DNA of 64,000 nt from Streptomyces sp. DI166 (lineage in GTDB: Bacteria > Actinomycetota > Actinomycetes > Streptomycetales > Streptomycetaceae). The stretch spans positions 57,989-121,988 of the forward strand of contig NZ_FLSP01000011.1 of NCBI RefSeq assembly GCF_900091315.1, in the 5' to 3' direction. The notes below the pieces were generated by a model. The model searched no databases and was not told where the DNA came from. It saw nothing but the letters and a program-made list of their open reading frames with translations. Positions 41,864-51,219 of this stretch are shown here, piece after piece. Both the position numbers and the translations under genes were made by a program. Every line of letters starts with the position of its first letter. Position 1 is the first letter of the stretch.

Positions 41864-43880
41864 CTATCCGGTCAAACGGTGCAGCCTCAGGGCCAGTTGG
41901 ATCTGCAGCACCCGCTCCGGGCTCTGCCAGTCCTCGCCCAGCAACCGGCCTACGCGTTCCAGGCGCTGGGCGACGGTGTTCACGTGGACGTGCAGGTCGT
42001 CCTTGGTGCGGGCGGGGCTCATGCCGCTGGCGAAGTAGGCGTCCAGCGTGCGTACCAGGTCGGTGCCGCGGCGGGCGTCGTAGTCGACGACCGGGCCGAT
42101 GGTGCGGTCGACGAAGCCGGTGATGTCGCGGTCTCCGGCCAGCAGGAGCCCTACGAAGCCGAAGTCCTCCGCCGCCGCGCCGTCGCCGCGACGTCCGAAC
42201 AGGCGCAGGGCGTCCAGGCAGCGGCGGCCCTCCTCGTAGGCGGCGGCCACGGTCTCGGGGCGGGTGGCCAGGTTCTCGACCGGGGCGGAGGCGCCCACGG
42301 TGACCGGTTCGTGGACGGCCGAGCCCAGGTGGTGGGCGGTGCGGCGGGCCACGGCGGTGGCGGAGTCGCCGGGCTTCAGGGGCAGCAGCAGGACCGTGCC
42401 GCCGTCCCGCGCGGCGGCCAGGCCGTGCCGGGTCGCGGCGAGGTGGGAGGCGGCGGGACCACAGGCGGCGGCGGGCGGCGGCCTCCTCGTCGGCGCCCGC
42501 GGCCTGGCTGTCGAGGCGGGCGGCGAGCACCACATGGGTGGCGTCGAGGTCCGCGTCGAGTCGTGCGGCGCGCTCGCGCAGCAGGCGGGGGTCGCGGTCG
42601 CGGCCGTTGAGGAGGTCGTCGAGGAGTTCGCCGCGGACCCGCTGTTCGGCCTCCGCGGCCGAGCGCCGGGCGAGCAGGAGAAGTGAGGTGACCATCGCGG
42701 CGCGTTCCAGGGTGCGTTGGTCGACGGGGTCGAGGCCGGGGTGGCCGTGGAGGACCAGCGCACCGAGGAGTTCGCCGCCCGCGGCCACGGCTGCGATCCA
42801 GTCGTCCTGGTGCCGTACGGCGTGGCCCTCCGCGCGGGAGGTCTCCAGTGCGTCGGTGGGGGCGGTCTCGGTGAACTCGACGGTGCCGTCGAGGACTTCG
42901 GAGACCGCGGCGGCCACGTCATGCACCCCGCCGCCGCGCAGCACCAGTTCGGCGAGCCGGTCGTGGACGTCGGAGGCGCGCTCGATGACCCCGCTGCGGT
43001 CCCCGATGATCTCGTTGGCGCGCTCCAGGTCGGCGAGGGCCGAGCGGGTCTCGGTGAGGAGGTTGGCGGTGTCGATGGCGGCCGCGGCCAGGGCGGCGAA
43101 GGAGCCCAGCAGGGCGATCTGCTCCCGCTCGAAGACCCGGGCCCGCCGGTCCGCCGCGAACAGCACCCCGATGACGGTGTGGCCGAGCATCAGCGGCACC
43201 CCGCAGATCGCCACCAGCCCCTCGTCGCGCACCCCGGAGTCGATGCTCGCGGTGTGCCGGAACCGGTCGTCCTTGAAGTAGTCGTCGGTGACGTAGGGGC
43301 GGGCGGTCTGGGCGACGAGGCCGCCGAGCCCCTCCCCCATACCGAGCCGGAGCTGCTGGAAGCGGGCGGCGACCGAGCCCTCGGTGACCCGCATGTAGGT
43401 GTCGCCGCGCTTGGGGTCGTTCAGGCTGAGGTAGGCGACATCGGTGCCGAGCAGTGAGCGGGCGCGCTGCACGATGGCCTGGAGCACGGAGTCCAGGTCG
43501 CGCAGGCCCGCCAGGTCGTGGGCGGTCTCGAAGAGGGCGGACAGCTCGGCCTCGCGCCTGCGCCGTCCCTCCAGTTCGGAGCGGACGCGCAGGGCGAGGA
43601 GCTTGGCCGATTCCAGCGCGGCGATCCGTTCGGCGGGCTGCCCCTCGGCGCGGGCGAGCAGCACCGGCTGCTCGTAGGCGTCGGCGGAGGCACCCCTGGC
43701 CAGCAGTTCGAGGAACGGCATCTCGGCGCCGCCGCTCGCCACCACCGGGCCGGTCGAGTACGACGTCTCCGCGCCGCCGCCCGGCAGCGGGCCGCCGCCG
43801 GTCGAGTACGACGTCCCGGCACCCCCACCCGGCACCGGGCCGGTGGCGTGCTCCGCGGACTGCGCGTGATCGCTGGACAT
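41864..43880 (-). pseudogene. GAF-PucR family regulator with a +1 frameshift
   Basis: Reads as one protein of about 670 residues broken by a single extra base. The N-terminal part has a Gly/Ser linker with a repeated TSYSTG, a GAF domain (VLQAIVQRARSLLGTDVAYL; ICGVPLMLGHTVIGVLFAAD) and a PucR-like middle domain. Near ARRRLWS the frame fails: an extra G within the GGG at 42455-42457 shifts it. The other frame carries on as AASHLAATRHGLAAARDGGT to the PucR helix-turn-helix (KDDLHVHVNTVAQRLERVGR) and stops at 41864. A sequencing error or a recent lesion are both possible. Start is the ATG at 43880 or 43898. It follows the dehydrogenase gene on the same strand. Confidence 0.8.
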
Positions 43881-43947
43881 GGTCACAGGATTCCTCATCC
43901 CACGGCCGCCGGGTCAGCCCCTGTGGACAACTCTTGTCCGTGGCCGT

Positions 43948-44748
43948 TCAGTGCGCGGTCCAGCCGCCGTCCAGGACGAGGGACGTGCCGGTCACAAAGG
44001 ATGCCTGCGGACCGCACAGGTACGCGACGGCCTCGGCGACCTCGTCCGGTTCGATGAGCCGCTTGAGCGCGCTGTCCTGGAGCATCACCTCGGTCAGGAC
44101 GCGGTCCTCGGGAATGCCGTGGGCGCGGGCCTGGTCGGCCACCTGCTTCTCGACCAGGGGAGTGCGCACATAGGAGGGGCACACACAGTTCGAGGTCACG
44201 CCATGGGCGGCGCCCTCCAGGGCCGCGGTCTTGGACAGGCCCTCCAGACCGTGCTTGGCGGAGACGTAGGCCGCCTTGTAGGCGGAGGCGCGCAGTCCGT
44301 GCACGGAGGAGATGTTGACGATACGGCCCCAGCCCTGGCCGTACATATGGGGCAGGGCGCCGCGGATGAGCCGGAACGGGGCCTCCAGCATGACGGTGAG
44401 CACCGTGTGGAAGACGTCCGGCGGGAACTCCTGAAGCGGTCGTACGAGCTGGAGTCCGGCGTTGTTGACGAGGACATCGGTGCCGGCCGCGGCCAGTTCG
44501 GCGGCGTCCAGGTCGGTGAGGTCGAGGGGGTGGGGCTCGACGGTGCCGGCGAGGCCGCGGCACTGCTCCGCGAGCCGTTCCAGGCCCTCGGCGTCCCGGT
44601 CCACCGCTCTGACCTTGGCCCCGGCGGCGGCGAGCCGCAGCGCGCAGGCGCGGCCGATACCGCCGGCGGCGCCGGTCACGAGCGCGGTGCGGCCACCGAG
44701 ATCGAGCGAGGGGGCGGAGGGTGCCGGGAGGGCCTTGGACGGGGTCAT
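43948..44748 (-). CDS. 3-hydroxybutyrate dehydrogenase-like SDR
   Basis: 266 residues. Short-chain dehydrogenase: TGAAGGIGRACALRLAAAGA (NAD site), VNNAGLQLVRPLQEF, catalytic Ser in NISSVHG and YVSAKHG (Y-x-x-x-K). The substrate-loop sequence CVCPSYVRTPLVEKQVADQA and the C-terminus ASFVTGTSLVLDGGWTAH match BdhA-type D-3-hydroxybutyrate dehydrogenases. It oxidises 3-hydroxybutyrate to acetoacetate with NAD. It is followed after 67 bp by the GAF/PucR regulator, the usual neighbour in streptomycetes as far as I recall. Confidence 0.88.
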   Translation of the reverse strand: MTPSKALPAPSAPSLDLGGRTALVTGAAGGIGRACALRLAAAGAKVRAVDRDAEGLERLAEQCRGLAGTVEPHPLDLTDLDAAELAAAGTDVLVNNAGLQLVRPLQEFPPDVFHTVLTVMLEAPFRLIRGALPHMYGQGWGRIVNISSVHGLRASAYKAAYVSAKHGLEGLSKTAALEGAAHGVTSNCVCPSYVRTPLVEKQVADQARAHGIPEDRVLTEVMLQDSALKRLIEPDEVAEAVAYLCGPQASFVTGTSLVLDGGWTAH

Positions 44749-44802
44749 GCCCCGACCCTAGGCAGCGCTCCCGCCCCGCCCCATGTGGTCGCAACCCATA
44801 CT

Positions 44803-45282
44803 TCAGTCGGTGCCCATAGGTTCGAACCATGTGGGTTCGTCGGACAGTGCCTGCTTGATCCGGAAGAGCTGGGTCTCGCTCAGCGGCGGCAGCGCGTCCA
44901 CCGCGAACCAGCCGACCTGGAGCGACTCGTCGTCGTTGACCCGGGCCTCGCCGCCGACCGCACGGCAGCGGAAGCAGACGTCCATGAACCGGCAGATGTC
45001 ACCGTTGTCGAAGGTGACTTCCTTGCCCGACCGCACCAGCACGATCCGCTCGGGCACGCAGTGCACGCCCGTCTCCTCGTACACCTCCCGCACGGCGCAC
45101 GCCGCCGGCTGCTCGCCGGGGTCCGGGATGCCGGAGATCACCGCCCACTGCTGGTTGTCGGCGCGCTGCCCCAGCAGGACCCGGCCCTCGTCGTCGAAGA
45201 CGACGGCGCTCACTCCGGGCAGCCACAACAGCTGGTGCCCGGCGGCGGCCCGGATCGTACGTATGAAGTCAGGTGTAGGCAT
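44803..45282 (-). CDS. Nudix hydrolase
   Basis: 159 residues. The Nudix box is complete: G-IPDPG-E-QPAACAV-REVYEETGV, i.e. Gx5Ex7REUxEExGU. Upstream LGQRADNQQWAVISG and downstream FMDVCFRCRAVGGEARVNDD-type strands complete the fold. It hydrolyses a nucleoside-diphosphate-linked compound with Mg. Substrate unknown. It is monocistronic. Confidence 0.92.
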   Translation of the reverse strand: MPTPDFIRTIRAAAGHQLLWLPGVSAVVFDDEGRVLLGQRADNQQWAVISGIPDPGEQPAACAVREVYEETGVHCVPERIVLVRSGKEVTFDNGDICRFMDVCFRCRAVGGEARVNDDESLQVGWFAVDALPPLSETQLFRIKQALSDEPTWFEPMGTD

Positions 45283-45371
45283 GCCTCGACCCTAACGGCC
45301 CGGTCGGGCACGTTCTCGGCCTGAAGGGCCGAGCGGGCAGACCGGCCTCAAGGGCCGGTCGGGCACAGGAC

Positions 45372-45437
45372 GCCCTCGCCCCTCAGCCCTCGCCCCTCAG
45401 CCGTCAGACCTCAGCCCTCAGCCCTCGCCCCTCAGCC
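45372..45437. repeat. Short tandem repeats at the end of lnt
   Basis: GCCCTCGCCCCTCAG occurs at 45372-45386, 45386-45400 and 45421-45435, with partial copies between. The last copy covers the lnt stop codon (45432-45434), so slippage here can change the C-terminus of the enzyme. Confidence 0.6.
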
Positions 45438-47042
45438 TTCCGTCCCGCCCTGCCGCCTGCGCATCCCGGACCCGATCGCCCACCCGAGCCCGCCCGCGGC
45501 GACGAGCACCAGGGCCATCTCCGGCAGGATGCCGAGCTCGGTGGCAGGGGTCTTGGAGGAGCGCAGCGGCACCTTCTGGACGAGCGAGTCCGCGACGAAC
45601 ATGCCGGTCTTCCGGCTGACCGACCCGTCCGGCAGGATGATCGCGCTGACCCCGCTGGTGACCGGCACCGTGACGGTCCGGCTGTGCTCGACCGCGCGCA
45701 CCCGGGACATGGCGAGCTGCTGGTAGGTCATCTCGCTGCGGCCGAAGGTGGCGTTGTTGCTGGGCACCGAGATCATCTGGGCGCCGTCGGTGACGGTGTC
45801 CCGCACCGCCCAGTCGAAGGCGGCCTCGTAGCAGGTGGCCAGGCCGACCTTGGCGCCCTCGATGTCGAAGACGCCCGGCTTGCCGCCCCGGCTGAAGTCC
45901 TGGCGGACCATCGAGGTCCACTCGGAGTTGATCGCGCCGATCACCGTCCGCAGCGGCAGGTACTCGCCGAAGGGCTGGATCTGCCGCTTGTCGTACGTCT
46001 GGAGCGGGCCCTTGGCCGGGTCCCACAGGATCTGCTCGTTGAGCAGCTTGCCGTCCCGCTGCACCACGCCGCCGACGGAGATCGGCACGCCGACGGCCTT
46101 GGCCGCCCGGTCGATGACGTCGCGGGCGTCGTCATTGGCGAAGGGGTCGATGTCGGAGGAGTTCTCCGGCCACAGCACGAAGTCGGGCCGGTCGACCTTG
46201 CCCGCGTCGACGGCGGCGGCCAGCCGCTCGGTCTCCCGCGCGTGGTAGTCCAGTACGGCCCTGCGCTGGGCGTTGAAGTCCAGTCCCGCGCGCGGGACGT
46301 TGCCCTGGATGACCGCCACGGTCACGGTGCCGTTCTCGGCCTTGTCGCTGACCAGCGGGCGGGCGGCGAGCGCCCCGGCGACGGGGACGGCGACGCTGAG
46401 CAGGGCCACGGCCGCGGCGGAGCGCTGGACGGCGCGGGTGCGCCGCCGTTCCACGGCGAGCCGGACGACCTCGCAGAGGCCGAAGCCGCACAGGACGACC
46501 GCGAAGCCGAGCACCGGGGTGCCGCCGACCGCGGCGAGCGGCAGGAAGACACCGTCGGCCTGACCGAAGGCGATCTTGCCCCAGGGGAAGCCGTTGAACG
46601 GCGCACGCGCGCGTGCCGCCTCTCCGGCGGTCCACAGGGCCGCGGCCCACAGGGGCCAGCCGGGCAGCCGGGAGACCGCGGCGACACCCGCGCCGACCAG
46701 GGCGACGAAGATCGCCTCGATGACCACGAGCGCGAGCCACGGGCCGGGGCCCACCTCCACGCCGGTCCACACCAGCAGCGGCAGCAGGAAGCCCAGCCCG
46801 AACAGGTAGCCGAGACCGAGAGCCGCCTTCCAGCTCCGGCCGCGCAGCACCCAGCCGAGTCCGGCGAAGGCGGGCAGGGCGAGCCACCACAGGGTGCGCG
46901 GCGGGAAGCTGACGTAGAGCAGCACTCCGAGGAGGGCTGCGGAGAGAGCCGGTAGCAGGCGTACGAGCCGGGCCCCGCGCGGGGCGGGCGCGAGCGGTGG
47001 TACCTGGTCCGACTCGTCCACGGAGGTTGCGGTGACGGTCAC
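45432..47042 (-). CDS. lnt: Apolipoprotein N-acyltransferase
   Basis: 536 residues from the GTG at 47042 (VTVTATSVDESDQV); an ATG at 47123 with GGAAGGAG ahead is an alternative giving 563. An N-terminal membrane domain has six or so helices (LLPALSAALLGVLLYVSFPP). The nitrilase domain carries the catalytic triad: Glu in VLWPENSSD, Lys in YDKRQIQPFGEYLP and Cys in GLATCYEAAFDWAVRD. A final helix precedes the tail RRRQGG. It adds the third acyl chain to lipoproteins at the outer face of the membrane. Its product modifies lipoproteins such as the galactoside-binding protein in this window. Confidence 0.93.
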   Translation of the reverse strand: MTVTATSVDESDQVPPLAPAPRGARLVRLLPALSAALLGVLLYVSFPPRTLWWLALPAFAGLGWVLRGRSWKAALGLGYLFGLGFLLPLLVWTGVEVGPGPWLALVVIEAIFVALVGAGVAAVSRLPGWPLWAAALWTAGEAARARAPFNGFPWGKIAFGQADGVFLPLAAVGGTPVLGFAVVLCGFGLCEVVRLAVERRRTRAVQRSAAAVALLSVAVPVAGALAARPLVSDKAENGTVTVAVIQGNVPRAGLDFNAQRRAVLDYHARETERLAAAVDAGKVDRPDFVLWPENSSDIDPFANDDARDVIDRAAKAVGVPISVGGVVQRDGKLLNEQILWDPAKGPLQTYDKRQIQPFGEYLPLRTVIGAINSEWTSMVRQDFSRGGKPGVFDIEGAKVGLATCYEAAFDWAVRDTVTDGAQMISVPSNNATFGRSEMTYQQLAMSRVRAVEHSRTVTVPVTSGVSAIILPDGSVSRKTGMFVADSLVQKVPLRSSKTPATELGILPEMALVLVAAGGLGWAIGSGMRRRQGGTEG

Positions 47043-47276
47043 TCCGGGAGTGTACGGCGGTTGACCTGGGCGCCGACAGCGCGGTCCGTGACGGCGGCCG
47101 GTGACGCCCTCGGTGTGCTGCATCGCTCCTTCCCGACACGTCCACAAATCGTCCATCAGCCGTTACGGTGTGCCGAGCAAGAGTCGTACGAGCCGGTCAG
47201 GGCCGGTGACGGAGCGTTTCGTCGCCGCTGGGGGACGGCCGGGTTGCGGGGGTCGGTCGGGGTGGGTGCCACACGA

Positions 47277-48335
47277 ATGACGTCTGCGGCCGGTTCCCAG
47301 GACGTCGGTGAGAGACGAAACGTTTCTGACGCGGCGGGTGTCGTGGTGCTCGGTGCCTGCGCCACCTGGTCCCTGGTCACCGCGGCCGTGCACGACGGGC
47401 GCCCCGAAGGTGTCCTGCTCGCGATCCTGGCCGTCGCCGCCGGGTACGCGGCCGGGCGTATCGGCGGAGCACTGCTGCCGGTGGCCGCGCCCTGTATCGC
47501 CGCCCTCGCCGGTACCGGCCTGGCGATCACCCTGCCCCGGCTCGGCCCGGACCCCGCCATCGTCCCGCCGCTCGGGCACGCCGGTGCCACCGCCGCCCTG
47601 CTGACCCTCTCCGCGGGCGCCGCCTGCTGCGCCGCATGGGCCGCCCGCGCCTCCGCCCTTCGGCTGGCGCTGCGACTGCTGGCCGCCGGTATCGCGGTGA
47701 CCGCCGCTGTACTCGGCTCCACCTCGGGCATGGTCGTCTGTGCCGCGGTGCTGCTGTGCTCCCTCGCGGCGGGCCGGATGACCCACCGGGGGCTCGGCAT
47801 CGCCGGGCTGGCCCTGGCCACGGGCCTGGTGACCACCCTGACCTGGGCCGTCGCCGGGAACGCGGTGCCCGACGGACTCGCCGCCTCGCTGGAGGGGCAG
47901 CTCACCGGGCAACGGATCGACCTCTGGCACGACGCGCTGAGCCTGGCCGAGCGGGACGCCGCCCTGGGCGTGGGCCCGGGACGCTTCGGCGAGCTGAGCG
48001 CGACGGCGAGCAGCAGCCTGCTCTCCGACGGCAAACCGCACTCGGCGCCCTTGCAGCAGGCCGCCGAGCAGGGCCTGGTCGGGGTGGTGCTGCTGGCGGC
48101 GGCGTTCTGCTGGGTGCTCTTCGCGCTGTGGCGCGCCCCGCGTCCGACCCCGGTCGTGCTCACCGCCGGAGCTGCCCTGACGGGGCTCGCGGCGATCGCA
48201 GCGGTCGGAAACGCGCTCAGCTTCACCACGGTGTCCGTGGGCGCGGGCCTCCTGGCCGGCCTGGCCACGGCCCGCCCCCTGCCCGACCCGTCCCCCACAC
48301 CGGCCACGGAGTCCCAGCCCCGCCGTACGGCGTGA
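47277..48335 (+). CDS. O-antigen-ligase-like integral membrane protein
   Basis: 352 residues, about nine to ten hydrophobic helices. The loop QRIDLWHDALSLAERDAALG then VGPGRFGELS and HSAPLQQAAEQGLVGVVLLA is the Wzy/WaaL (O-antigen ligase) region with its conserved Arg and His. It may join or export a glycan on a polyprenyl carrier. No other polysaccharide genes adjoin except the HpnB-type glycosyltransferase 1.7 kb away. The start is uncertain; I chose the ATG at 47277. Confidence 0.7.
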   Translation: MTSAAGSQDVGERRNVSDAAGVVVLGACATWSLVTAAVHDGRPEGVLLAILAVAAGYAAGRIGGALLPVAAPCIAALAGTGLAITLPRLGPDPAIVPPLGHAGATAALLTLSAGAACCAAWAARASALRLALRLLAAGIAVTAAVLGSTSGMVVCAAVLLCSLAAGRMTHRGLGIAGLALATGLVTTLTWAVAGNAVPDGLAASLEGQLTGQRIDLWHDALSLAERDAALGVGPGRFGELSATASSSLLSDGKPHSAPLQQAAEQGLVGVVLLAAAFCWVLFALWRAPRPTPVVLTAGAALTGLAAIAAVGNALSFTTVSVGAGLLAGLATARPLPDPSPTPATESQPRRTA

Positions 48336-48557
48336 GGTCAGGTGGCGCCGGGCGTGCCCGAGCCCTGCCCCCGGCAACCCGGCCCTCACCTCCGCCGCGG
48401 AAGCCAACCCCACACCGACGGCGCGAGATCAGCCGACGCCGGGCGTACCCGGGACAACTGAAGCCCTGCCCACTGCGCACGGCGTGCCCGGACCCGCCCG
48501 GGACCCCTTTGAGCGCACGGCAGCATCAGCGACCCGGCCCCACCCCCCGCCAAAAGA

Positions 48558-49118
48558 TCAAGCAGTCCCAGGCATCCCCGGACTCAACCGCGCCCTGATC
48601 ACCCGAACGGCCGACTCGGCGTCGTCGATGGTGATCGTGAACGTGTGGCCGTCCCAGAGGCGCAGCACGATGCCCTCGCCGCGGCGTACCACCACGGCGG
48701 TGCCCTTTTCGGGCCGCCAGCGGTAGCCCCAGCCGCCCCAGTGGCGCGGGGTGACCAGGGGGGCGAAGTCGGCGCCCGCCACGTGGGAGAGCGGGATTCT
48801 GCGGCGCGGCACACCCATGTGGCCGCAGCGCACTTCGAGGCACTCCGTGTCGACCTTCAGCGCGACGTGCACGAAGGCGAGGGTGCCGAACAGGACCAGC
48901 AGGCCGGCCGCGATGCAGCCGACGACGGCCATCGCCAGGGGGGCGACGCCGGAGGTCCAGGCGGAGTCGACGGCCAGCTCGATGCCGAGCGCCATGCAGG
49001 CGGCCCCGGCCAGGGCCAGCAGCCACTGGACGCGGTTGGTGGCCCGCCCGGTCCAGACGTCGGGGTGGGGGGCGTGCTCGCCGTGGGGGTGGTCCCTCAT
49101 GGCAATGAGGTTACTCAT
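48558..49118 (-). CDS. Membrane protein with PH-like domain
   Basis: 186 residues from the ATG at 49118 (49100 is another candidate). Two hydrophobic helices (VQWLLALAGAACMALGIELA; GVAPLAMAVVGCIAAGLLVL) are followed by a beta-rich domain (CLEVRCGHMGVPRRRIPLSH; GYRWRPEKGTAVVVRRGEGI) resembling the small bacterial PH/DUF3093-like fold. A C-terminal helix ends it. Function unknown. A 26-bp perfect tandem repeat lies just upstream. Confidence 0.65.
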   Translation of the reverse strand: MSNLIAMRDHPHGEHAPHPDVWTGRATNRVQWLLALAGAACMALGIELAVDSAWTSGVAPLAMAVVGCIAAGLLVLFGTLAFVHVALKVDTECLEVRCGHMGVPRRRIPLSHVAGADFAPLVTPRHWGGWGYRWRPEKGTAVVVRRGEGIVLRLWDGHTFTITIDDAESAVRVIRARLSPGMPGTA

Positions 49119-49136
49119 GTTTCGCTGTGCGGGTAC

Positions 49137-49188
49137 CTCGTCGCACAGCGTGACCGGTACGGCTCGTCGCACAGCGTGACCGGTACGG
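49137..49188. repeat. 26-bp perfect tandem repeat with hairpin potential
   Basis: The 26-mer beginning CTCGTCGCACAGCG and ending GACCGGTACGG is present twice in direct succession (49137-49162, 49163-49188). Each copy contains CGCACAGCG, complementary to CGCTGTGCG at 49123-49131, so one left arm can pair with either copy. It lies between the racemase stop and the PH-domain gene start on the same strand. Confidence 0.75.
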
Positions 49189-49199
49189 GCGGCGCCCGG

Positions 49200-49985
49200 T
49201 CACGAGGCGGGGGTGACCGCCCGGAGCAGCTTGCCCTCGTCGTAGGCGAGGGCCGGTGCGGGCAGGCTGCCCTCGCGTCCGCTCAGCAGGACCGTGAGGG
49301 TGCCGGTGGCGTCCGCCTCGGGCGCGGGCTGCTCTCCGATGCGGCGCAGCGCCTGGGCGGCGACCGCTCCGGCGGAGCCGTGCAGGACCAGCGGGGGGTT
49401 GCCGGGGCGCTGGACAGCGGCGCGGATGCGTTCGGCGACCAGTTCGTAGTGGGTGCAGCCGAGGACGACGGTGGTCACGTCGTCGGGGGTGAGCGCGGCG
49501 GCCGCGGCGACGGCGGCATTGATCGCGTCCTCGTCGGCGTGCTCCACGGCCTCGGCGAGCCCGTAGCAGGGCACCTCGGCGACGCTGACGCCGCCCGCGA
49601 ACTCCTCGATGAGCCCGCGCTGGTAGGTGCTGCCGGTGGTGGCGGGCGTGGCCCAGATGGCGACGGGACCGCCGCCCGCCGCGGCGGGCTTGATCGCGGG
49701 GACGGTGCCGATCACCGGGATGCCCGGCTCCAGGCGGGTGCGCAGGGTGGCCAGGGCGTGCACGGTCGCGGTGTTGCAGCCGATGATCAGGGCGTCGGGC
49801 CGGTGGGCGGCGGCGGCCTCGGCGACGTGGGTGGCACGCTGGATGAGGTCGTCGAGCGTGCGCACGCCCCAGGGCATGCCGTCGGGGTCGAGGGAGAGCA
49901 CGAGATCGGCGTCGGGCCGCAGCCGTCGTACCGCGGCGGTGGCCGCGAGCAAGCCGATTCCGGAGTCCATCAGCGCGATCTTCAC
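49200..49985 (-). CDS. murI: Aspartate/glutamate racemase family protein
   Basis: 261 residues. Cofactor-independent racemase with both catalytic cysteine motifs: LIIGCNTATVHAL and VVLGCTHYELVAE. The N-terminus MKIALMDSGIGLLAATAAVR corresponds to the DSGVGGL motif of glutamate racemase, with G-L-L in place of G-G-L. The family supplies D-glutamate for peptidoglycan. The sequence departs enough from typical actinobacterial MurI that it could be a second racemase. Confidence 0.78.
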   Translation of the reverse strand: MKIALMDSGIGLLAATAAVRRLRPDADLVLSLDPDGMPWGVRTLDDLIQRATHVAEAAAAHRPDALIIGCNTATVHALATLRTRLEPGIPVIGTVPAIKPAAAGGGPVAIWATPATTGSTYQRGLIEEFAGGVSVAEVPCYGLAEAVEHADEDAINAAVAAAAALTPDDVTTVVLGCTHYELVAERIRAAVQRPGNPPLVLHGSAGAVAAQALRRIGEQPAPEADATGTLTVLLSGREGSLPAPALAYDEGKLLRAVTPAS

Positions 49986-50042
49986 CCGGCCACGATAGAC
50001 GATGGCCCCTTACCGGCCCCTCCCGTGGGGCAGACTGCGCGG

Positions 50043-51218
50043 GTGAGCGCCTTCGTGTGGATCGCCCTCGGATCACTCGCCGCCTGGCTGTGGCTGTTGC
50101 TCTGCCAGGGCTTCTTCTGGCGCACGGACGTACGGCTGCCCGCCGGGCGCGAACCACGTACGTGGCCGCACGTGTGCGTGGTCGTCCCGGCCCGCGACGA
50201 GGCGGCGGTGCTGTCCGACAGCCTGCCCTCGCTGCTGGCCCAGGACTATCCGGGGCGGGCCGAGGTCTTCCTCGTCGACGACGGCAGTACGGACGGCACC
50301 GGCGAGCTCGCGCGCGCGCTCGCCGAGCGGCGGGGCGGGCTGCCGCTGACCGTGGACTCGCCCGGTGAACCGCCCGCGGGCTGGACGGGCAAGCTGTGGG
50401 CGGTGCGCCACGGCATCGCACGGGCACGCGCGCGTGGCCCCGAGTACCTGCTGCTGACGGACGCGGACATCGCGCACGCGCCGGACAGTCTGCGCCGCCT
50501 TGTCGCGGCGGCGGACGCCGTTGGGTTCGACGCGGTGTCGCAGATGGCCCGGCTGCGGGTGGAGAGCGTGTGGGAGCGGCTGGTCGTCCCGGCCTTCGTC
50601 TATTTCTTCGCGCAGCTCTACCCCTTCCGCCGGATCAACAGGAAGGGGACGCGTACGGCCGCCGCGGCGGGCGGCTGTGTGCTGCTACGCGCGGAGGCGG
50701 CCGAGCGGGCGCGGATCCCGGAGGCGATCCGGCACGCGGTGATCGACGACGTGGCGCTCGCCCGCGCGGTGAAGGGCGGCGGGGGGCACATCTGGCTGGG
50801 TCTGGCCGACCGGGTGGACAGTGTGCGGCCGTATCCGCGGCTGCACGACCTGTGGCGGATGGTCTCCCGCAGCGCCTACGCGCAGCTGCGGCACAACCCG
50901 CTGCTGTTGATCGGTACGGTCGCGGGGCTGGTGCTGGTGTATCTGGTGCCGCCCGTGGCGCTGGTCGCGGGTGCGGCCGCCGGGCAGTGGGCGGCCGCGG
51001 TCGCGGGCGGGGTGGCGTGGTTGGTGATGGCGGGGACGTATGTGCCGATGCTCCGTTACTACCGGCAGCCGCTGTGGCAGGCTCCCCTGCTGCCGTTCAC
51101 GGCCTTCCTCTATCTGCTGATGACGGTCGACTCGGCGGTGCAGCACTACCGGGGGCGCGGCGCGGCCTGGAAGGGCCGCACCTACGCACGTCCGGGGGCG
51201 GTGCCCGACGAGGGCTGA
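50043..51218 (+). CDS. HpnB-type glycosyltransferase family 2
   Basis: 391 residues from a GTG at 50043. One N-terminal membrane anchor (FVWIALGSLAAWLWLLLCQG), a GT2 domain (VCVVVPARDEAAVLSDSLPS; EVFLVDDGSTDGT; the DxD site LLTDADIAHAPDSLRR; IDDVALARAVK) and two or three C-terminal helices. The text matches hopene-associated glycosyltransferase HpnB, though no hopanoid genes are visible here. Its stop is 1 bp from the end of the convergent TerD gene. Confidence 0.82.
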   Translation: MSAFVWIALGSLAAWLWLLLCQGFFWRTDVRLPAGREPRTWPHVCVVVPARDEAAVLSDSLPSLLAQDYPGRAEVFLVDDGSTDGTGELARALAERRGGLPLTVDSPGEPPAGWTGKLWAVRHGIARARARGPEYLLLTDADIAHAPDSLRRLVAAADAVGFDAVSQMARLRVESVWERLVVPAFVYFFAQLYPFRRINRKGTRTAAAAGGCVLLRAEAAERARIPEAIRHAVIDDVALARAVKGGGGHIWLGLADRVDSVRPYPRLHDLWRMVSRSAYAQLRHNPLLLIGTVAGLVLVYLVPPVALVAGAAAGQWAAAVAGGVAWLVMAGTYVPMLRYYRQPLWQAPLLPFTAFLYLLMTVDSAVQHYRGRGAAWKGRTYARPGAVPDEG

Positions 51219-51219
51219 G

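Noticed and set aside
48336..48557. Degenerate GCCGGGCGT-CCCG repeats after the O-antigen-ligase-like gene
   Set aside because: Too imperfect to define a unit; ordinary high-GC intergenic drift is enough.
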